From Gordionus sp. m RMFG-2023 (Eukaryota > Nematomorpha > Gordioida > Chordodea > Parachordodidae): DNA of 64,000 nt. Below the pieces are notes generated by a model. That model ran no database searches. It was not told the DNA's origin and saw only the letters and a program-made list of their open reading frames with translations. Shown here in pieces: positions 11,380 through 22,019 of this stretch (positions are counted from its first letter, which is position 1; the number at the start of each line of letters is the position of its first letter). The DNA lies in assembly GCF_954871325.1 (NCBI RefSeq), contig NC_088775.1, positions 58,071,561 to 58,135,560 on the forward strand, in the 5' to 3' direction. The translations under genes and the position numbers were made by a program.

Positions 11380-14300
11380 TTATCTTTTTTATTTGGTAGA
11401 TGTGTCTTCTAGTTATCTTGCATCTATTGTCGATTCTGTACAATAATTCACTTTCTTTTTCAACAACAGCACATCTATCCCATTTGTTTTCGCAAAATGT
11501 CTACTAGGTGATTTTATCTTTGTCGTTATTTTTTTCTTTGTCGACCACTGGTTTCAGTAAGTCCCATTTTATTCTTGTGTTAAGTGAGAATAATAGTTTG
11601 CCTGTTGTGCTGTTCCGAGTATTACGATAATTAAATAAAAATCTTTCAAGTGTTATGTCTTAATCTGTATTCTTTCTCTCTATATTTTTTTTCATGCTGT
11701 TCCTACCATTTTTTCTACCTGTCTGTTGGACTGCTGACGGTAAGCTGCAGTTAGGGTATGTTTTTGCATGGTCATTCAAAATTTCTCAAACGACTGGCTC
11801 GTGAAGTTTGTGCCGTTATCCTTCACGATTTCTTCAGGTATTCCAAAGATACTAGTTGTTTTCATAGTTCAAAGCGATTTCAGTTGTGATTGATTTGACT
11901 GGGGTTATTAATGGAAATTTTCTATATGCATCTATTATTAACCAAAATTTTTGAAAAAAGGTTCCGTATAATCCATGTGTATCCTTTCGAAAGGTTTCGC
12001 AGCTATTGCCCATGGATGTTGAATTGAATTTACTACCCAGATGTTGCATGATTCACAATTTCTTACGTCGAGTTCAATGTCTGTGCTCATGTTTGGCCAA
12101 TATATATAATCCTTAGCTATGCTTGGGTTTTTCCAGCAACCAAATATCCCATATGCAATTCATGCAGCATTGTTTTTCTTATGTCTACAGGATAAGCAAT
12201 TGTTTATGATACTTAATTCGTTTTCCATGCTTTCGTATGATTTATTTTTACACCATCACCTTTATGTGTTTATCTAATACTTTATTAAAATTTATCAGAA
12301 TGTTCCATAAATCATTTTTTTATAGTGTCAATAACTATATTATCGATAGTTTCATCATTTACAATGAGTCGTAATCTTGATAAACAGTCAGGAACTGTGT
12401 TGTATTTTCCGGCTCTATGTATTTTTTAAAATCATAAGCTCCCATTGCTATGTTCCATTGTAATCGCATTGACATTCAGGTATTTTCTTTCTAACCTTTA
12501 GCAAAGATATAAATCAAGGGTTTATGGTCAGTGATGATTGTAAATTTTGTCCCTATAAGATATTCTTGAAATCTCTTGATGGCAAATATTTTGGCTAGAG
12601 CCTCTCTCTCAATATAGTTTATCTCTGCTTTCAATAACGTTCTTGATGCAAAGACTATAAATTTTCCCTTTTCGTCGCCTTCTATGTGAAAAAGTACTGT
12701 TTCAAGTCATCGATTGTATGCGTCAGCAGATATTCCTATAGGTAAATTTTTGGATTAGGATAATTTAACGTAGGAGGTTCACTAATTAATGTCTTTATCT
12801 CATTGAAACTTTTAGTATGTTCAGCTTCCATTTGGCTATTTTTATATAGTGGGTCTGCTAGGTCTGAAAAATTATTCAAAATTTGTAGCAACTTGCCATT
12901 CCTAAAAATGAAGAAAGTTCATCATAAGATTTTAGCTCTATATTGATTATAGCTTTAAATATCTCAAAAGATGTCCTAAATATCTGATGTTAGTTTGCGT
13001 GAATACGATTTTTACAAAATTGGGTGTGAGACCATATTTCAATATTCTTTCAAAAACTTTATTTATGTTTTCTATATTATTTCATCACTCTCACCCGTTA
13101 TTAAAAGATTGTCAATATAAAATTTCATATCCATCATATCTCCAAATATTTGATCTATGATCTGTTAAAATATTGCAGAAGCAGATTTAAGACCAAAGGG
13201 CAACCAGGTGAATCTGAAGTAACCTTTATGTGTAAATATGGTCAGAATGTCTCTAGAGTTTTTGTCTATGGGAATTTTCAGAAATGCGCTTTTGAAGTCG
13301 ATTCGAATTTATTTCCTTTTGATAGTTTTGCTGTTAAAACGTTTATTCTTGGTATCGGTTATTTAAAATAATCCAGTGCAGGATTAACTATCTTTAAAGT
13401 CGACACACCACCTGCGACTCCCATCATTCTTATACACTGGAGTTAACGGACTCGCCCAACGTAGGTTTTTTACGGGCTCAATTATTTTGTCCTGATTCTA
13501 CCTGTTTAGTTCTTTACCAATGTCTATTCAAGAGTATGGTATCTTCTTGGCGGTATTATTATTGGTATGGTATCTTGCCTTAAACGAAGTTTAATGTTGG
13601 GTTTGTTGATAGGTTTATTAGTCATTTTCAATTCGCAATTTCGTACAAGTTTAGTAAGTTTATCATTATAATAATCATCTATATTTAACATTTTTTTAAA
13701 AATATTCTTGAAGACATTTAACCAAATTCTGCCAAGTAACGGACTCTTATTGCTATTGACAATGATCGTTTGCAAACATCAACTTTTTCGATATTAACTG
13801 TGTTTAATGGCCGTATTCTTTTTGATTTCTAGTATTCAAGTTATTTCTGTTGTAGTTAGTATGTGATCTGTTATCATATGGGATCTGTATTTTATCTGTA
13901 GTCTCTATTATTTTGACTTTGCTGTGAATCATTATTATTGTAATATGTATATTTTGCATATTATTATTGAACCTATGATTATTTATCATAATTTCTTACA
14001 TCTTTTCCATCGTTAAACACCTCATTGTATTGTCTGTAATTGTTGTTAAATTTTCTGTTGTCGCTGTATTGATTGAATCTGTGATTATTATTTTCTTGTC
14101 TTGGGTAATTTCTAAATTGTTGGTATAAGATCTGTAGTAAGTATCGAATATGTTTTGATTATTGTATCTATTATAATTCTAATGACGAGGTATATAGTAG
14201 TTGTTTTGGCTGTAATATCTTTGACTGTCAAAATGTGGTCATGAAGTTCATTGTTGAACATATTTATTATCATATTGTACCAATTTTCTATTCGTATTTG

Positions 14301-14590
14301 CTAATCTGTTTCTCGTCTGACATCTTATTGGTTTCTTTAGATTTTGGTTCATTACAAGCCTAACGTATCTAGTCAATAGCCTTTTGAGAAATAATATTTG
14401 AGTCGATCGTTTATAACTCACTTATTTTTATTATCTCATCTATTTTGTCTAAATCTTTAATTTTAAATTTAATGTCATGGTACATATTTTGATTTTCTTT
14501 AAAGTTCTATCCTCTGTTAAATTGCATTCCTTACTTAACTGACAAATTTTAATCGCCCCACAATCATCTTTTACTTTAGACATTATAAAA
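11380..14590 (-). mobile_element. Ty3/gypsy LTR-retrotransposon fossil
   Basis: Read on the minus strand, the interval holds, in gypsy order, an asparagine-rich gag-like segment (about 13.8-14.6 kb), reverse transcriptase (about 12.9-13.5 kb, including the conserved lead-in FRFTWLPFGLKSA and the polymerase box FYIDNLLI), RNase H (about 12.5-12.75 kb) and integrase (about 11.7-12.1 kb). The element is old and heavily broken, with many interruptions and no open frame of useful length. No convincing pair of LTRs was found, so the ends are approximate. It lies inside the large intron of the Mesh-like gene, in antisense orientation. Confidence 0.72.
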
Positions 14591-14968
14591 ATTTTATGTT
14601 ATGATTGCTTTATATTTTTCGTTTCATATGTATACTTAATTTATGTGTTTTTATTTTATGTATTTTTGTACAAGCGAGTTTTTCTTTCCTTAAATTCATA
14701 GTATCTTTTCTAAAATTTTAAGTTCTTTTTTTCAAAAAATTTTTATTTTTTACGATAGCCTTTAAAGGTTAAAACCTGTCTACCTTTATATTTTTTATTT
14801 TTGTTTATTTACATATATATTTTTTACGATAACCTATGAAGGTTAAGAAAACTATACCTATGATCATATTATTAACTTAAATATTAATTAACTTGATAAA
14901 TAAAATAAATAAATTAACTAAATAAAGTATAATAATAAGAATATCATAAAAGTTTGTAGGTAAGTTAA
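14591..14968. other. AT-rich DNA with a two-copy internal repeat
   Basis: The module TTTTTACGATAACCTATGAA occurs twice (near 14748 and 14820) with TTTATTTACATATATA between, a roughly 70-bp duplication. This could be the outer part of the neighbouring retroelement. Nothing else is seen. Confidence 0.4.
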
Positions 14969-15644
14969 CAGGGGCGTCGCTAGTTTTTACAATCTCAGGG
15001 GGCTCAACTAAAAAACATTTTGGGGGGGGGGAGGCGAAGCCCCATACCCCCCTAATTTGCGGACCTACAGCCATTAATATATAATGCATTTTTAAGATTT
15101 ACTAACTTGGAACAATTATTCTGAATTTCATAATTTGTCATTTATCATATTATGCATACAAAATAAACTAGTATATAAATAATTAAAGCAGTACAAAATA
15201 TTTCTAAATATAGTATTTAAAATACAAATTCTATTTATTACAGTATGAAATATTTTCACTGATATAAAAAATTTTAGCGTCTAAAGAATTACAAGTAATA
15301 AAAAAAGGTAAATTAATTGATACATATGAAACAAATGATATTGGTTTTTAAAAGCCACATAAGGCAATATAATTCTTAGCAACTTACATTGACAAAAGGC
15401 CATGAAACATATCTGTTACCATTTTACAAAATGTTTTATAGAATGGACCAATAAGGAAAAATTTATAGGCTTAACCAAATTTACAATTCTTGAAGAAGAG
15501 AATATAAACGACCAATCCAAATCATAAAACTATATGATGGTTAGAGCTTCCTTTTAGATAACATGATGGAAGCTAGTTAAGTAATCGAGAAAATTATTGC
15601 TAGATATTATATTTCTAAAAGATTATCTTCCATTTTTAATGATT

Positions 15645-15757
15645 TATAAACGACTACACAGTTGACCATTATTGCTTATCTAAAGTATGCTTTCAACAGT
15701 TTTAGTACGCCTACACAGTTGACATTATTGCTTATCTAAAATATGCTCTCAACAGCG
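15645..15757. repeat. Two-copy tandem duplication, about 57 bp
   Basis: CTACACAGTTGACCATTATT and the following TGCTTATCTAAAGTATGCT are repeated immediately downstream with a few differences (CTACACAGTTGACATTATTG, TTATCTAAAATATGCTCTC). Confidence 0.75.
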
Positions 15758-15974
15758 ATAGTAATAATCTTAAATTACATAGCTCACAAATAATAGATGC
15801 TGGTTAATTTGCAGTCATAGCCATGACACCCACGATGTTACCTCATATCACAATTATTCTGTTAGATAATTGATAAAATAAAAACACTATAAATAATTAG
15901 AAAAAATTATGCAAATATATTGAAGCCTTTTGCGCATAGAAGGAACAAAGGTTTAAACATATATCATTGAAATC

Positions 15975-16062
15975 TCGAGGCTTAGGTAATATTATTCTGG
16001 CTACAATATTGAGTTAGCCGTTTTAAAAAATCGGCTCAAAATGAGCCGTTTAACAACATTAA
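15975..16062. repeat. GGCTC-type hAT MITE end, nested
   Basis: ATATTGAGTTAGCCGTTTTA, then AAATCGGCTCAAAATGAGCC and GTTTAACAACATTA, match the right end of the fuller copy at 59222-59436. The copy sits inside the hAT element at 14969-16558. Confidence 0.6.
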
Positions 16063-16904
16063 TTTGGACCTTAAAAATATTTATAGGAAGATGTAATTAA
16101 ATTTAAAAATGAATAATATAGATTAGTGATTTTGAACTTAGCTAATTACAATATTAAATTTGTTAATTTTCATTTAATAATATATAAATTTAATTACGGT
16201 TATATAATAATTAAAAGTCAATTTAGCTTCAACTGTTATTGCAAAATTAATATTTAGTGAGTGATATTGATATTCTATTTTTAATACAGAGTTAGATTGC
16301 AAGCTGACATAGTGAAAAATATAATTTATATGTATTAATCTAATCTAATAATTAAAATAGTATTCATTTAATAAAAATTTAGATGGTTTATTAATTTTTA
16401 AATAATAAATTTAAATCTATATACTTAATAAAATTATAAAAGAAATCGTTCAGGGCAATTATAATTTATTTTTAGTTCAAAGGAATGTTAATGAGCCATT
16501 AAAAAGATTTTTTTTTTAGGGGACTATTCAAATTTTTTAGGGGGCTCGAGCCTCTGCCTAGGTGGTAAATATGATAAAATAAAAATATCATAATGCATAT
16601 TTAATTAAATGGTAAACAAAATATTATAAAATAATAAAGTAATATATATTTAATATTTGGTAGGTACATTACATTTTACGAAGGAAGCCAGCATTTTTAT
16701 TTTATATATTTTTTTTTAGATAGGATCTGCTGCAGACTGACTAGACATGGTGCCATGGGTAGCTAACCCCTTACCAGCAGAGGTTAGGTAGGCACTATTT
16801 TGAGGAATTTTTTTATTTTATAGTATTGGATTTTGTATAATCTTCAAGAAGTTAATTTAAATTTAATAAATACTATATTATGTAGAGATTTATATTTATG
16901 ATGA

Positions 16905-17515
16905 TTATTTTTAAATATGTTTGAAATAAATTATCCATTGATTGCTCAATTCTTATTTCAATTCCTCCAAATTTCAATTGGTGGAAGCGCAAAGCGGTTA
17001 CCCTATAGTTCTCCACTTTTTTCTAGTGATGAACTAAAAATTAATTTAAAATAAAGATATATAATCAGAGACTTGAAGACTTGGCCCGAAGCCCAGCCCA
17101 AAATATATCCGGGCAGGCTTGAAAATTTTTTTTAAAAAATACCCGGGCTGTAGCCTAAATTTTTTTTAAAAAAATATTTGAAAGCGCCATTATTAGTTAT
17201 AAAAATCAAAAATAAATATAATATATTTTTAAAAAATCCAGGCCAGGCCTGAAAATTTTTTAAAAAATAAAAGCCTAGCCGAGCCTGAAAATATTTTTCA
17301 AAAAAGCCCAAACCGGGCCGAATTTTGAAAAAAATTCTGGCCTCGCAAATAGTACATCTCTCTGGTATTTTTAAGTAAATTAATTAAAAGTATTTGAATA
17401 ATAAAATTAAAATAAGGAAAATAAAATTAATAGCCTTTAACAAATATAATGTTTCGTTAAACAAAATAATTGAGTCAATTAAATAATATAAACATATTAT
17501 TCACAACAGTTTTAC
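16905..17515. repeat. Interspersed repeat, copy 2, interrupted by a MITE
   Basis: Partner of 10598-10845: the left part is inverted and the right part direct with respect to that copy. A GC/AT MITE (17066-17365) is inserted at the join. In the other copy the corresponding site is an uninterrupted TATATATAGTATTTTTAAAG, so copy 1 shows the empty site. Confidence 0.6.
17066..17365. repeat. GC/AT-alternating hAT-type MITE
   Basis: The left end CAGAGACTTGAAGAC leads into GGCCCG blocks. The right end GTACATCTCTCTG is its imperfect complement. Inside, CCGGGC..GGCC blocks alternate with AAATTTTTTTTAAAAA tracts. The insertion point is supported by the empty site at about 10700, but no clean 8-bp duplication is visible. 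Confidence 0.6.
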
Positions 17516-18479
17516 TTTTTAAAAGGGTGTTTATTTCATAATATTTTTTTGGCATTTCCACTTTATACTTGTGCTGAATTTTGCATTCCCAAACTTCTTC
17601 ATCCATGCCTTATTAAGTTTGATCGTAATGATAATACGAAATCTGAACCCTAAAAAGTTTCAATTTGACCATGCCTAATTGTCAAAAAATTGTATGAACA
17701 TTTTATATATGCTGAGATTATCACAGGTTCTAACAAAGGTTACGGAGTTTGTTTTTTTTTTACCTAGGATTGATTTATTTCCTAGCGATACGCAAACGCA
17801 ATTACATATTATAGCAGTTAACATAATTCGATCTAACTACAGCAGTTTCCGATTCTTTTTTGATGGAATAAAATTAATTATTCATTTACTTAATTATAGC
17901 TTGTTATGATATTATTTCACTATTGTGCATCATTTCATATATTAGGAATTTAATAAAGATAATTAGTCATTTTGTATAATACAGGCTTTGGTTATTATTC
18001 TAAATAAAATTCAAGGTAAAATATTTACCCATGTTGGTTTATATTTGTCTGACCCTTTTTTTATATCTCGATGTTCCTCACAATAAAACACCGAGATTTT
18101 GATAATACCGCGCTTAATCAGGGTAAAACTTTAGATAATAATTTGTTTTTAACCCTAATATTGTTTATCAGGATATCCTTGCTTAATATAGAAAACAAAT
18201 TCTTTTACTTTTGCTTATATTTTTTTTTCATATTATATTTTTTAGCAACGTTATTATGGTATTTTTGCACTATTCTTTATTTTTATCATATTTTTCTATT
18301 GTATTAAAGTAATGTTTGCTATGTTATTTTAATTTAATTCTATATTTAAGTCGCGTATCTTTTATAGGAAAAATCATTTATAATTAATTTTAAATTTAAC
18401 ATAAAATATTTTTTGCATTTGTTCGTAATATTTAAAAATAAAATTTTCGCATTATTTTTTTTACTACCATTAGTGATTT
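17516..18479. other. AT-rich intron DNA, nothing recognised
   Basis: Frames of 76 and 78 residues (17679-17909 and 18071-18307) are phenylalanine- and leucine-rich translations of T-rich DNA without recognisable domains. I do not call them genes. Confidence 0.45.
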
Positions 18480-18735
18480 GTCACGTTTTAAACTCATCAA
18501 TTATAATTCACCTTTTAATATTTACAACCATTTGTGATTCATCGTCGTTTATGATTGATTCACTACCATCTTTCTTTTATGATCATTTGTGAATCACCAC
18601 TATTTTTTATTCTCGTCCATTCCAAATTCGCCGCTATTTGTGATTCGTCGCATTTATGCACCATCATTCGTGATTCACCGCCATTTGTGATTCTCCATCA
18701 TTTGTGCTATTTATGATTAGCCACCATTTGTTTTA
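18480..18735. repeat. Degenerate CACCATTTGTGATTC tandem array
   Basis: Motifs such as CCATTTGTGATTCATCG, ATCATTTGTGAATCACC, GCTATTTGTGATTCGTCG, CATCATTCGTGATTCACC and GCCATTTGTGATTCTCC recur about every 18-20 bp, ten or more times, with growing divergence at the edges. This is an old minisatellite lying about 290 bp before the second visible exon. Confidence 0.8.
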
Positions 18736-19022
18736 ATTAATATTAGCTTAATTAGGTTATAAATTTTTAAAATTGGATTTCTGAATCACGATCTTTCACT
18801 CTCGTGCGGGTTCCCATGGATAGATCAAATTTGAAAAATACTTGCCTAAATAATATATCATGTGGCATATTTATATAATTAGTATAATTTAAATTTGCCC
18901 GAATCAATCGTTTTTAAAAATTTAGCGGTTTAGCTAAAATCGCGGATAAATAAATTTTGATAGGGGAGGGGAGAGGGAGTGCATGGTTTACCTCTTTTTA
19001 ATTTATAAACTTTTTGTTAAAG

Positions 19023-19157
19023 ACTAATACATTTCAAGCTTCTCTAGTAACTAATGGCAGACATTCATTCGTAATTTTCAATTATCCTCAACTTTTATGG
19101 ACTACGGGAACGGCGAGTGCTGGTAATTCTTTAGGTTTGGGAGGAAGACCTGCTATG
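19023..19157 (+). CDS. mesh: Mesh-like protein, NIDO exon 2 (second visible exon)
   Basis: A 135-bp, 45-codon exon in phase 0, between an AG acceptor (19021-19022) and a GT donor at 19158. It reads [20 protein letters not shown], then [16 protein letters not shown] and GLGGRPAM. This continues the NIDO domain directly: the TFQ..L.TnG..SFviFnY motif and the W.tGtasGG segment are characteristic. Phase joins correctly to the exon ending at 3741. Base composition is less AT-rich than the flanks, as expected for coding DNA. The fit to the NIDO family is strong; assignment to Mesh rather than a NIDO-containing mucin rests on the following exons. Confidence 0.82.
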
Positions 19158-19299
19158 GTATAAGTCAAACATTTTTTTTTATGTTTGTAAATTTTTTAAA
19201 ATATCTTTAATTTAATTAGGGTTTCTCTTAATTAAAATATTTTTTAAATAATTCATAAATATTTATAAAATTATAATAAAACTGCAATAATAAATAAAG

Positions 19300-19462
19300 G
19301 CGGGTTTTAATGCCGGTGATGGGAAAAAATATTTTGCTTTACCAGGTTCGAGGACCGAGAAGATATTAGATATCAGTAAATCAAGCAATGTTAAAACACC
19401 TGGAAATTGGATATTCAAAGTCGACGACAATAAAATCATTAACGGCGGTTGCAATACGAAAG
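19300..19462 (+). CDS. mesh: Mesh-like protein, end of NIDO domain (third visible exon)
   Basis: A 163-bp exon: AG acceptor at 19298-19299, GT donor at 19463, ending with one base of a split codon. It reads AGFNAGDGKKYFALPGSR, TEKILDISKSSNVKTPGNW and IFKVDDNKIINGGCNTK. The A.GFNaGdg..yf.LpgS......l...SNv..PG.wiFrvD...i..GgC motif is the conserved end of NIDO in Mesh-like proteins; the final cysteine normally closes a disulfide in this extracellular domain. The 142-bp intron before it is short, unlike the 15-kb one upstream. This is one of the best supported exons in the window. Confidence 0.84.
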
Positions 19463-19721
19463 GTAGTATTTTGGGGGGATATTTCGTGAAAAATATTCTT
19501 ATTGAAAGAAATCTTTAAAATATTAGATTTGAGTTTTTCGTAGTAAAAAAAGTAAAAAAGTATTTGATTCATTCTTGTTAAATTAAACATCCTTTTAAAT
19601 TTTATAAATTTAATTTTATATTGATTTAGACCAGAAAACTAGGAGAAAGCGACCACCTAAATAATGTGATCTCATTTTTACTTTCCATATTTTTTAATGA
19701 AAAAATATATGTCACATTTAG

Positions 19722-20042
19722 GGACTCTCGTATTACAACCTGCTCAAGGTAGTATGTTGGGCGGAAATGTTATTAAAATAACGGGCCCATGTTTTAATAA
19801 ACCCAAAGTGAAGACCAGTAAGAGAGCCGATCAATCGGATAATAATAAAATGCAGGACGAAGGAGACAAATCCAATCAAATTAAATGTATGATGGGAAAC
19901 GAAGTAGTCGATGCGAAACTTGACGAAGAGACCGACACCGTATCCTGTATAACTACCTCGTTTCCCGGGGCTGGACAAATTCCTATATTTTTGTCTATAG
20001 ATAATGGACAAACTTTCCCATTTTACGGAATTTACAATTCGA
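19722..20042 (+). CDS. mesh: Mesh-like protein, IPT/TIG-like domain exon (fourth visible exon)
   Basis: The acceptor AG is at 19720-19721, and the first two bases complete the codon split at 19462. The frame reads TLVLQPAQGSMLGGNVIKI, TGPCFNKPKV, a charged insert KTSKRADQSDNNKMQDEGDK, then IKCMMGNEVVDAKL, VSCITTSFPGAGQIPIFLS and IDNGQTFPFYGIYNS. The P..GsmlGG..I.itGPCF...I.C.fG...v.a......v.CitP.fp..G.i...lSid.G pattern is that of an Ig-like/IPT fold, the domain after NIDO in Mesh. The 3' end is uncertain. A weak donor after 20042 (GTTTTT) is in phase with the next exon's acceptor at 21148; a stronger GTATGT at 20084 is not. Sequence beyond 20042 is intron-like (T-rich). Confidence 0.75.
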
Positions 20043-20169
20043 GTTTTTATTTTTACATATTTGTTTTATTCTTGAGTGACAAAGTATGTTTTACATTTAT
20101 TTATATTCACACATTAATATTTTAATAGCAGGCTAACAAGTCACAAACTTTTAATATATTCTAAGCCCT

Positions 20170-21060
20170 TCTCATCTTTTGTATATATTTTTATAACAGT
20201 CAAATCTTTTTCTTCTTCATTTAATGGCGGTTTTCCAGGTTTATTCATGGAAGCCAGCCTCCTTTCTAATCCCCTTCTCCATTTATACGGTCATGGGCAT
20301 TGCTATTAGTGAGATCCATTTTTCTCATAACATCTATTATCACTTTTATCTATGCCGTCTTAGGTCTTCCTAGACTTGTTCCCCATACTTCCATCAAGAT
20401 GCATCTCTTTACCCAATTATTGTTATCTTTCGTTCAGCATGCCCAAGCCACCTTCGCTTATTTCTTTTCATTATCACTCTAATTGCTTCTATTTTAATCC
20501 TTACTCGCTATTCCTTTCTTGTTTCTCTCTCCTAAAAATACCACACAAATCCATTTAATATCACTTACATTACCCATGTTCCACCATAAACTATACAACT
20601 TCTCATACAGCTTGCGTAAAATTTTTCTTTCAACATTAGATTATATTTGTTAGAATAGACCACATATCTCAAAACTTCTTCTTCCCGTCATGCTCCCTGT
20701 ATTCAACTTGGCAACACATAATATATCATTGCTAGACCAGTTTCTTCAAAATGTCAGGCTGTTTAAAGCCATTGTATGTCTCCTTTCACGAAGTTTGGTC
20801 ATTTGTTTCCCATCCTTCATTTTGTATTAGTAGGTTAAAGATGTACACGGAATACTTTGGGCTGTACCCCGTCTCTATTTGGGTTTCTAAATTGGATGCA
20901 TTTCCACATATCACCCACTTTACATGACATTTACACCCTGTCGATGGATGTTGATCATATTCTTAATCCAGACCACATTGAACCTTTTAAGTAATCATTA
21001 GCTGCCCGGATATGTTGCCACTCCCCTGTCATGTTAAGGTTGAAGGTAGTTTTGGAGAAG
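20170..21060 (-). mobile_element. Internally deleted LINE fragment inside the Mesh-like gene
   Basis: On the minus strand, near 20670-20730, the sequence reads like the start of a LINE endonuclease (AKLNTGSMTGRRR, compare TLNVGtmTGrgrE). Near 20300-20420 it reads ILMEVWGTSLGRPKTA, resembling the conserved C-terminal segment found after reverse transcriptase in RTE/Proto2-like LINEs. The intervening polymerase is absent or unreadable, so this is a short internally deleted copy. It occupies most of the intron between the fourth and fifth visible exons, in antisense orientation. The family assignment rests on short stretches. Confidence 0.5.
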
Positions 21061-21148
21061 AATCTAAGTCAAATCAGATCTATAAAATCTTACTTTTGTA
21101 TAATAAATATAAATTACATTTAAGTCAGCCCTGAAAATATCAAACCAG

Positions 21149-21269
21149 CCATAAATAGGCGAAACATGCTAAACTGGACTCATACACCGGAAGGTCCTTA
21201 CATAATGCAATGGGAACCATTAAGTCTTCCTGATGTTGAAAATGTCGACATTGATTTGATGGGTTATAA
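21149..21269 (+). CDS. mesh: Mesh-like protein, fifth visible exon
   Basis: The frame reads INRRNMLNWTHTPEGPYI, MQWEPLSLPDVENVDIDLM and GYK, ending at a GT donor (21270, GTAAAT) with two bases of a split codon. The GPY.m.WeP.sLpdv.nVdIdL.GY pattern resembles the linker region of Mesh between its Ig-like and AMOP domains (from memory of the family, not checked). Two acceptors are possible. AG at 21147-21148 is in phase with a donor at 20042. AG at 21127-21128 would add PENIKPA but needs a different upstream donor or a small unseen exon. The open frame and codon content support a real exon either way. Confidence 0.72.
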
Positions 21270-21388
21270 GTAAATAAATATTTATATTATATATAAATAG
21301 GAGGGCTAACGATATATAAGATTTTTTTAAGTGACGTAGAGAAAATACGATAAACATAATTAAAATTACGAATAAATATGAATTTCAG

Positions 21389-21556
21389 AGAAGAAAAGGG
21401 CAAATTCGTTCCAAAATTTTACCCCATAGCTCACGACGTTCCAAACAACGGATATTTTTATATAGATCCATGGAGAGTTGAATACAGAGCTCATGACATA
21501 AAAGTAGGGGCTTTACGCGTAACTCCTAAAAGGGAGCGAGAAGATGACATCGAGAT
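21389..21556 (+). CDS. mesh: Mesh-like protein, sixth visible exon
   Basis: The acceptor AG is at 21387-21388, and the first base completes the lysine codon split at 21269. It reads EEKGKFVPKFYPIAHDVPN, NGYFYIDPWRVEYRAHDIK and VGALRVTPKREREDDIEM. A GTAAAA donor is possible at 21557, leaving a codon split after two bases; read straight on, the frame would instead hit TAA at 21558-21560. Mesh continues with AMOP, vWD, sushi and a membrane segment, so I favour splicing at 21557. No AMOP-like exon was found in the remaining 42 kb, so the next intron would be exceptionally long, or the gene is truncated here. Confidence 0.75.
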
Positions 21557-22019
21557 GTAAAATTTTAATTAAAAATTTATTTTTAAAAAAATATTTCCAA
21601 GCGTCTATATTTTTGCTCAATTTTTATATTTTGTAAAACCTCTAAAAGAAATCGAATGTCTAATATATTTAATTGTTTTTATATTTGCTTAGCCATGGCT
21701 GGTGTAACGTGAAGTAAATACCCATTATTAGTTAATAATCGCGCTTTAATGAATGTTTTTTCATTTGCAAGTTATTTTTAATTGTAAAAAACGATGGAAA
21801 AGAACTCAATTACATTTAAATTATCAAATTTATTTGCCTATGATAATTATTTAAAATATCAGTATTCATTTTTGAGCATTTTATAATAGGCATTTTGTAT
21901 GAATTCCGGGAAAAAAGCTTGTTGGGAAAAAAAAACTCGACCGAAAAAACTGCCGGTAAAAACCTAAAGGAAAAATCTTAAGGAAAAAAAGGACAAAAAA
22001 CACTATCTTTTAAATGAAA
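21557..22019. other. Start of the next intron, AT-rich
   Basis: Nothing recognised, except a purine-rich stretch at 21905-22005 with GGAAAAAA-like motifs repeated about five times. Confidence 0.4.

Larger units (their letters stand above)
14969..16558. mobile_element. hAT element with CAGGGGCGTCGCTAG terminus
   Basis: The left end is CAGGGGCGTCGCTAG, followed by a G-run and CGAAGCCCCATACCCCC. The right end contains TTTTTTAGGGGGCTCGAGCC near 16530-16552. The reverse complement of that right end (GGCTCGAGCCCC..AAATTTGAA.AGTCCCC) recurs at 29040-29095, which defines a family. Interior sequence at 15760-15840 is shared with the hAT remnant at 8230-8290. No open transposase frame survives. A GGCTC-type MITE is inserted near 15975-16062. 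The right end is fixed only to within about 10 bp and no clear target duplication was found. Confidence 0.6.
3742..19022 (+). other. 15.3-kb intron of the Mesh-like gene
   Basis: The interval between the NIDO exon donor (GTATGT at 3742) and the acceptor AG at 19021-19022. Phase is 0 on both sides, consistent with a single intron. It is filled with hAT remnants, a foldback repeat, a gypsy fossil and degenerate tandem repeats, listed separately. I saw no additional exon inside it, though a very small exon cannot be excluded. Confidence 0.65.

Noticed and set aside
19733-20011. 92-residue minus-strand frame
   Set aside because: Shadow of the IPT/TIG exon on the + strand, which has splice sites and family motifs.
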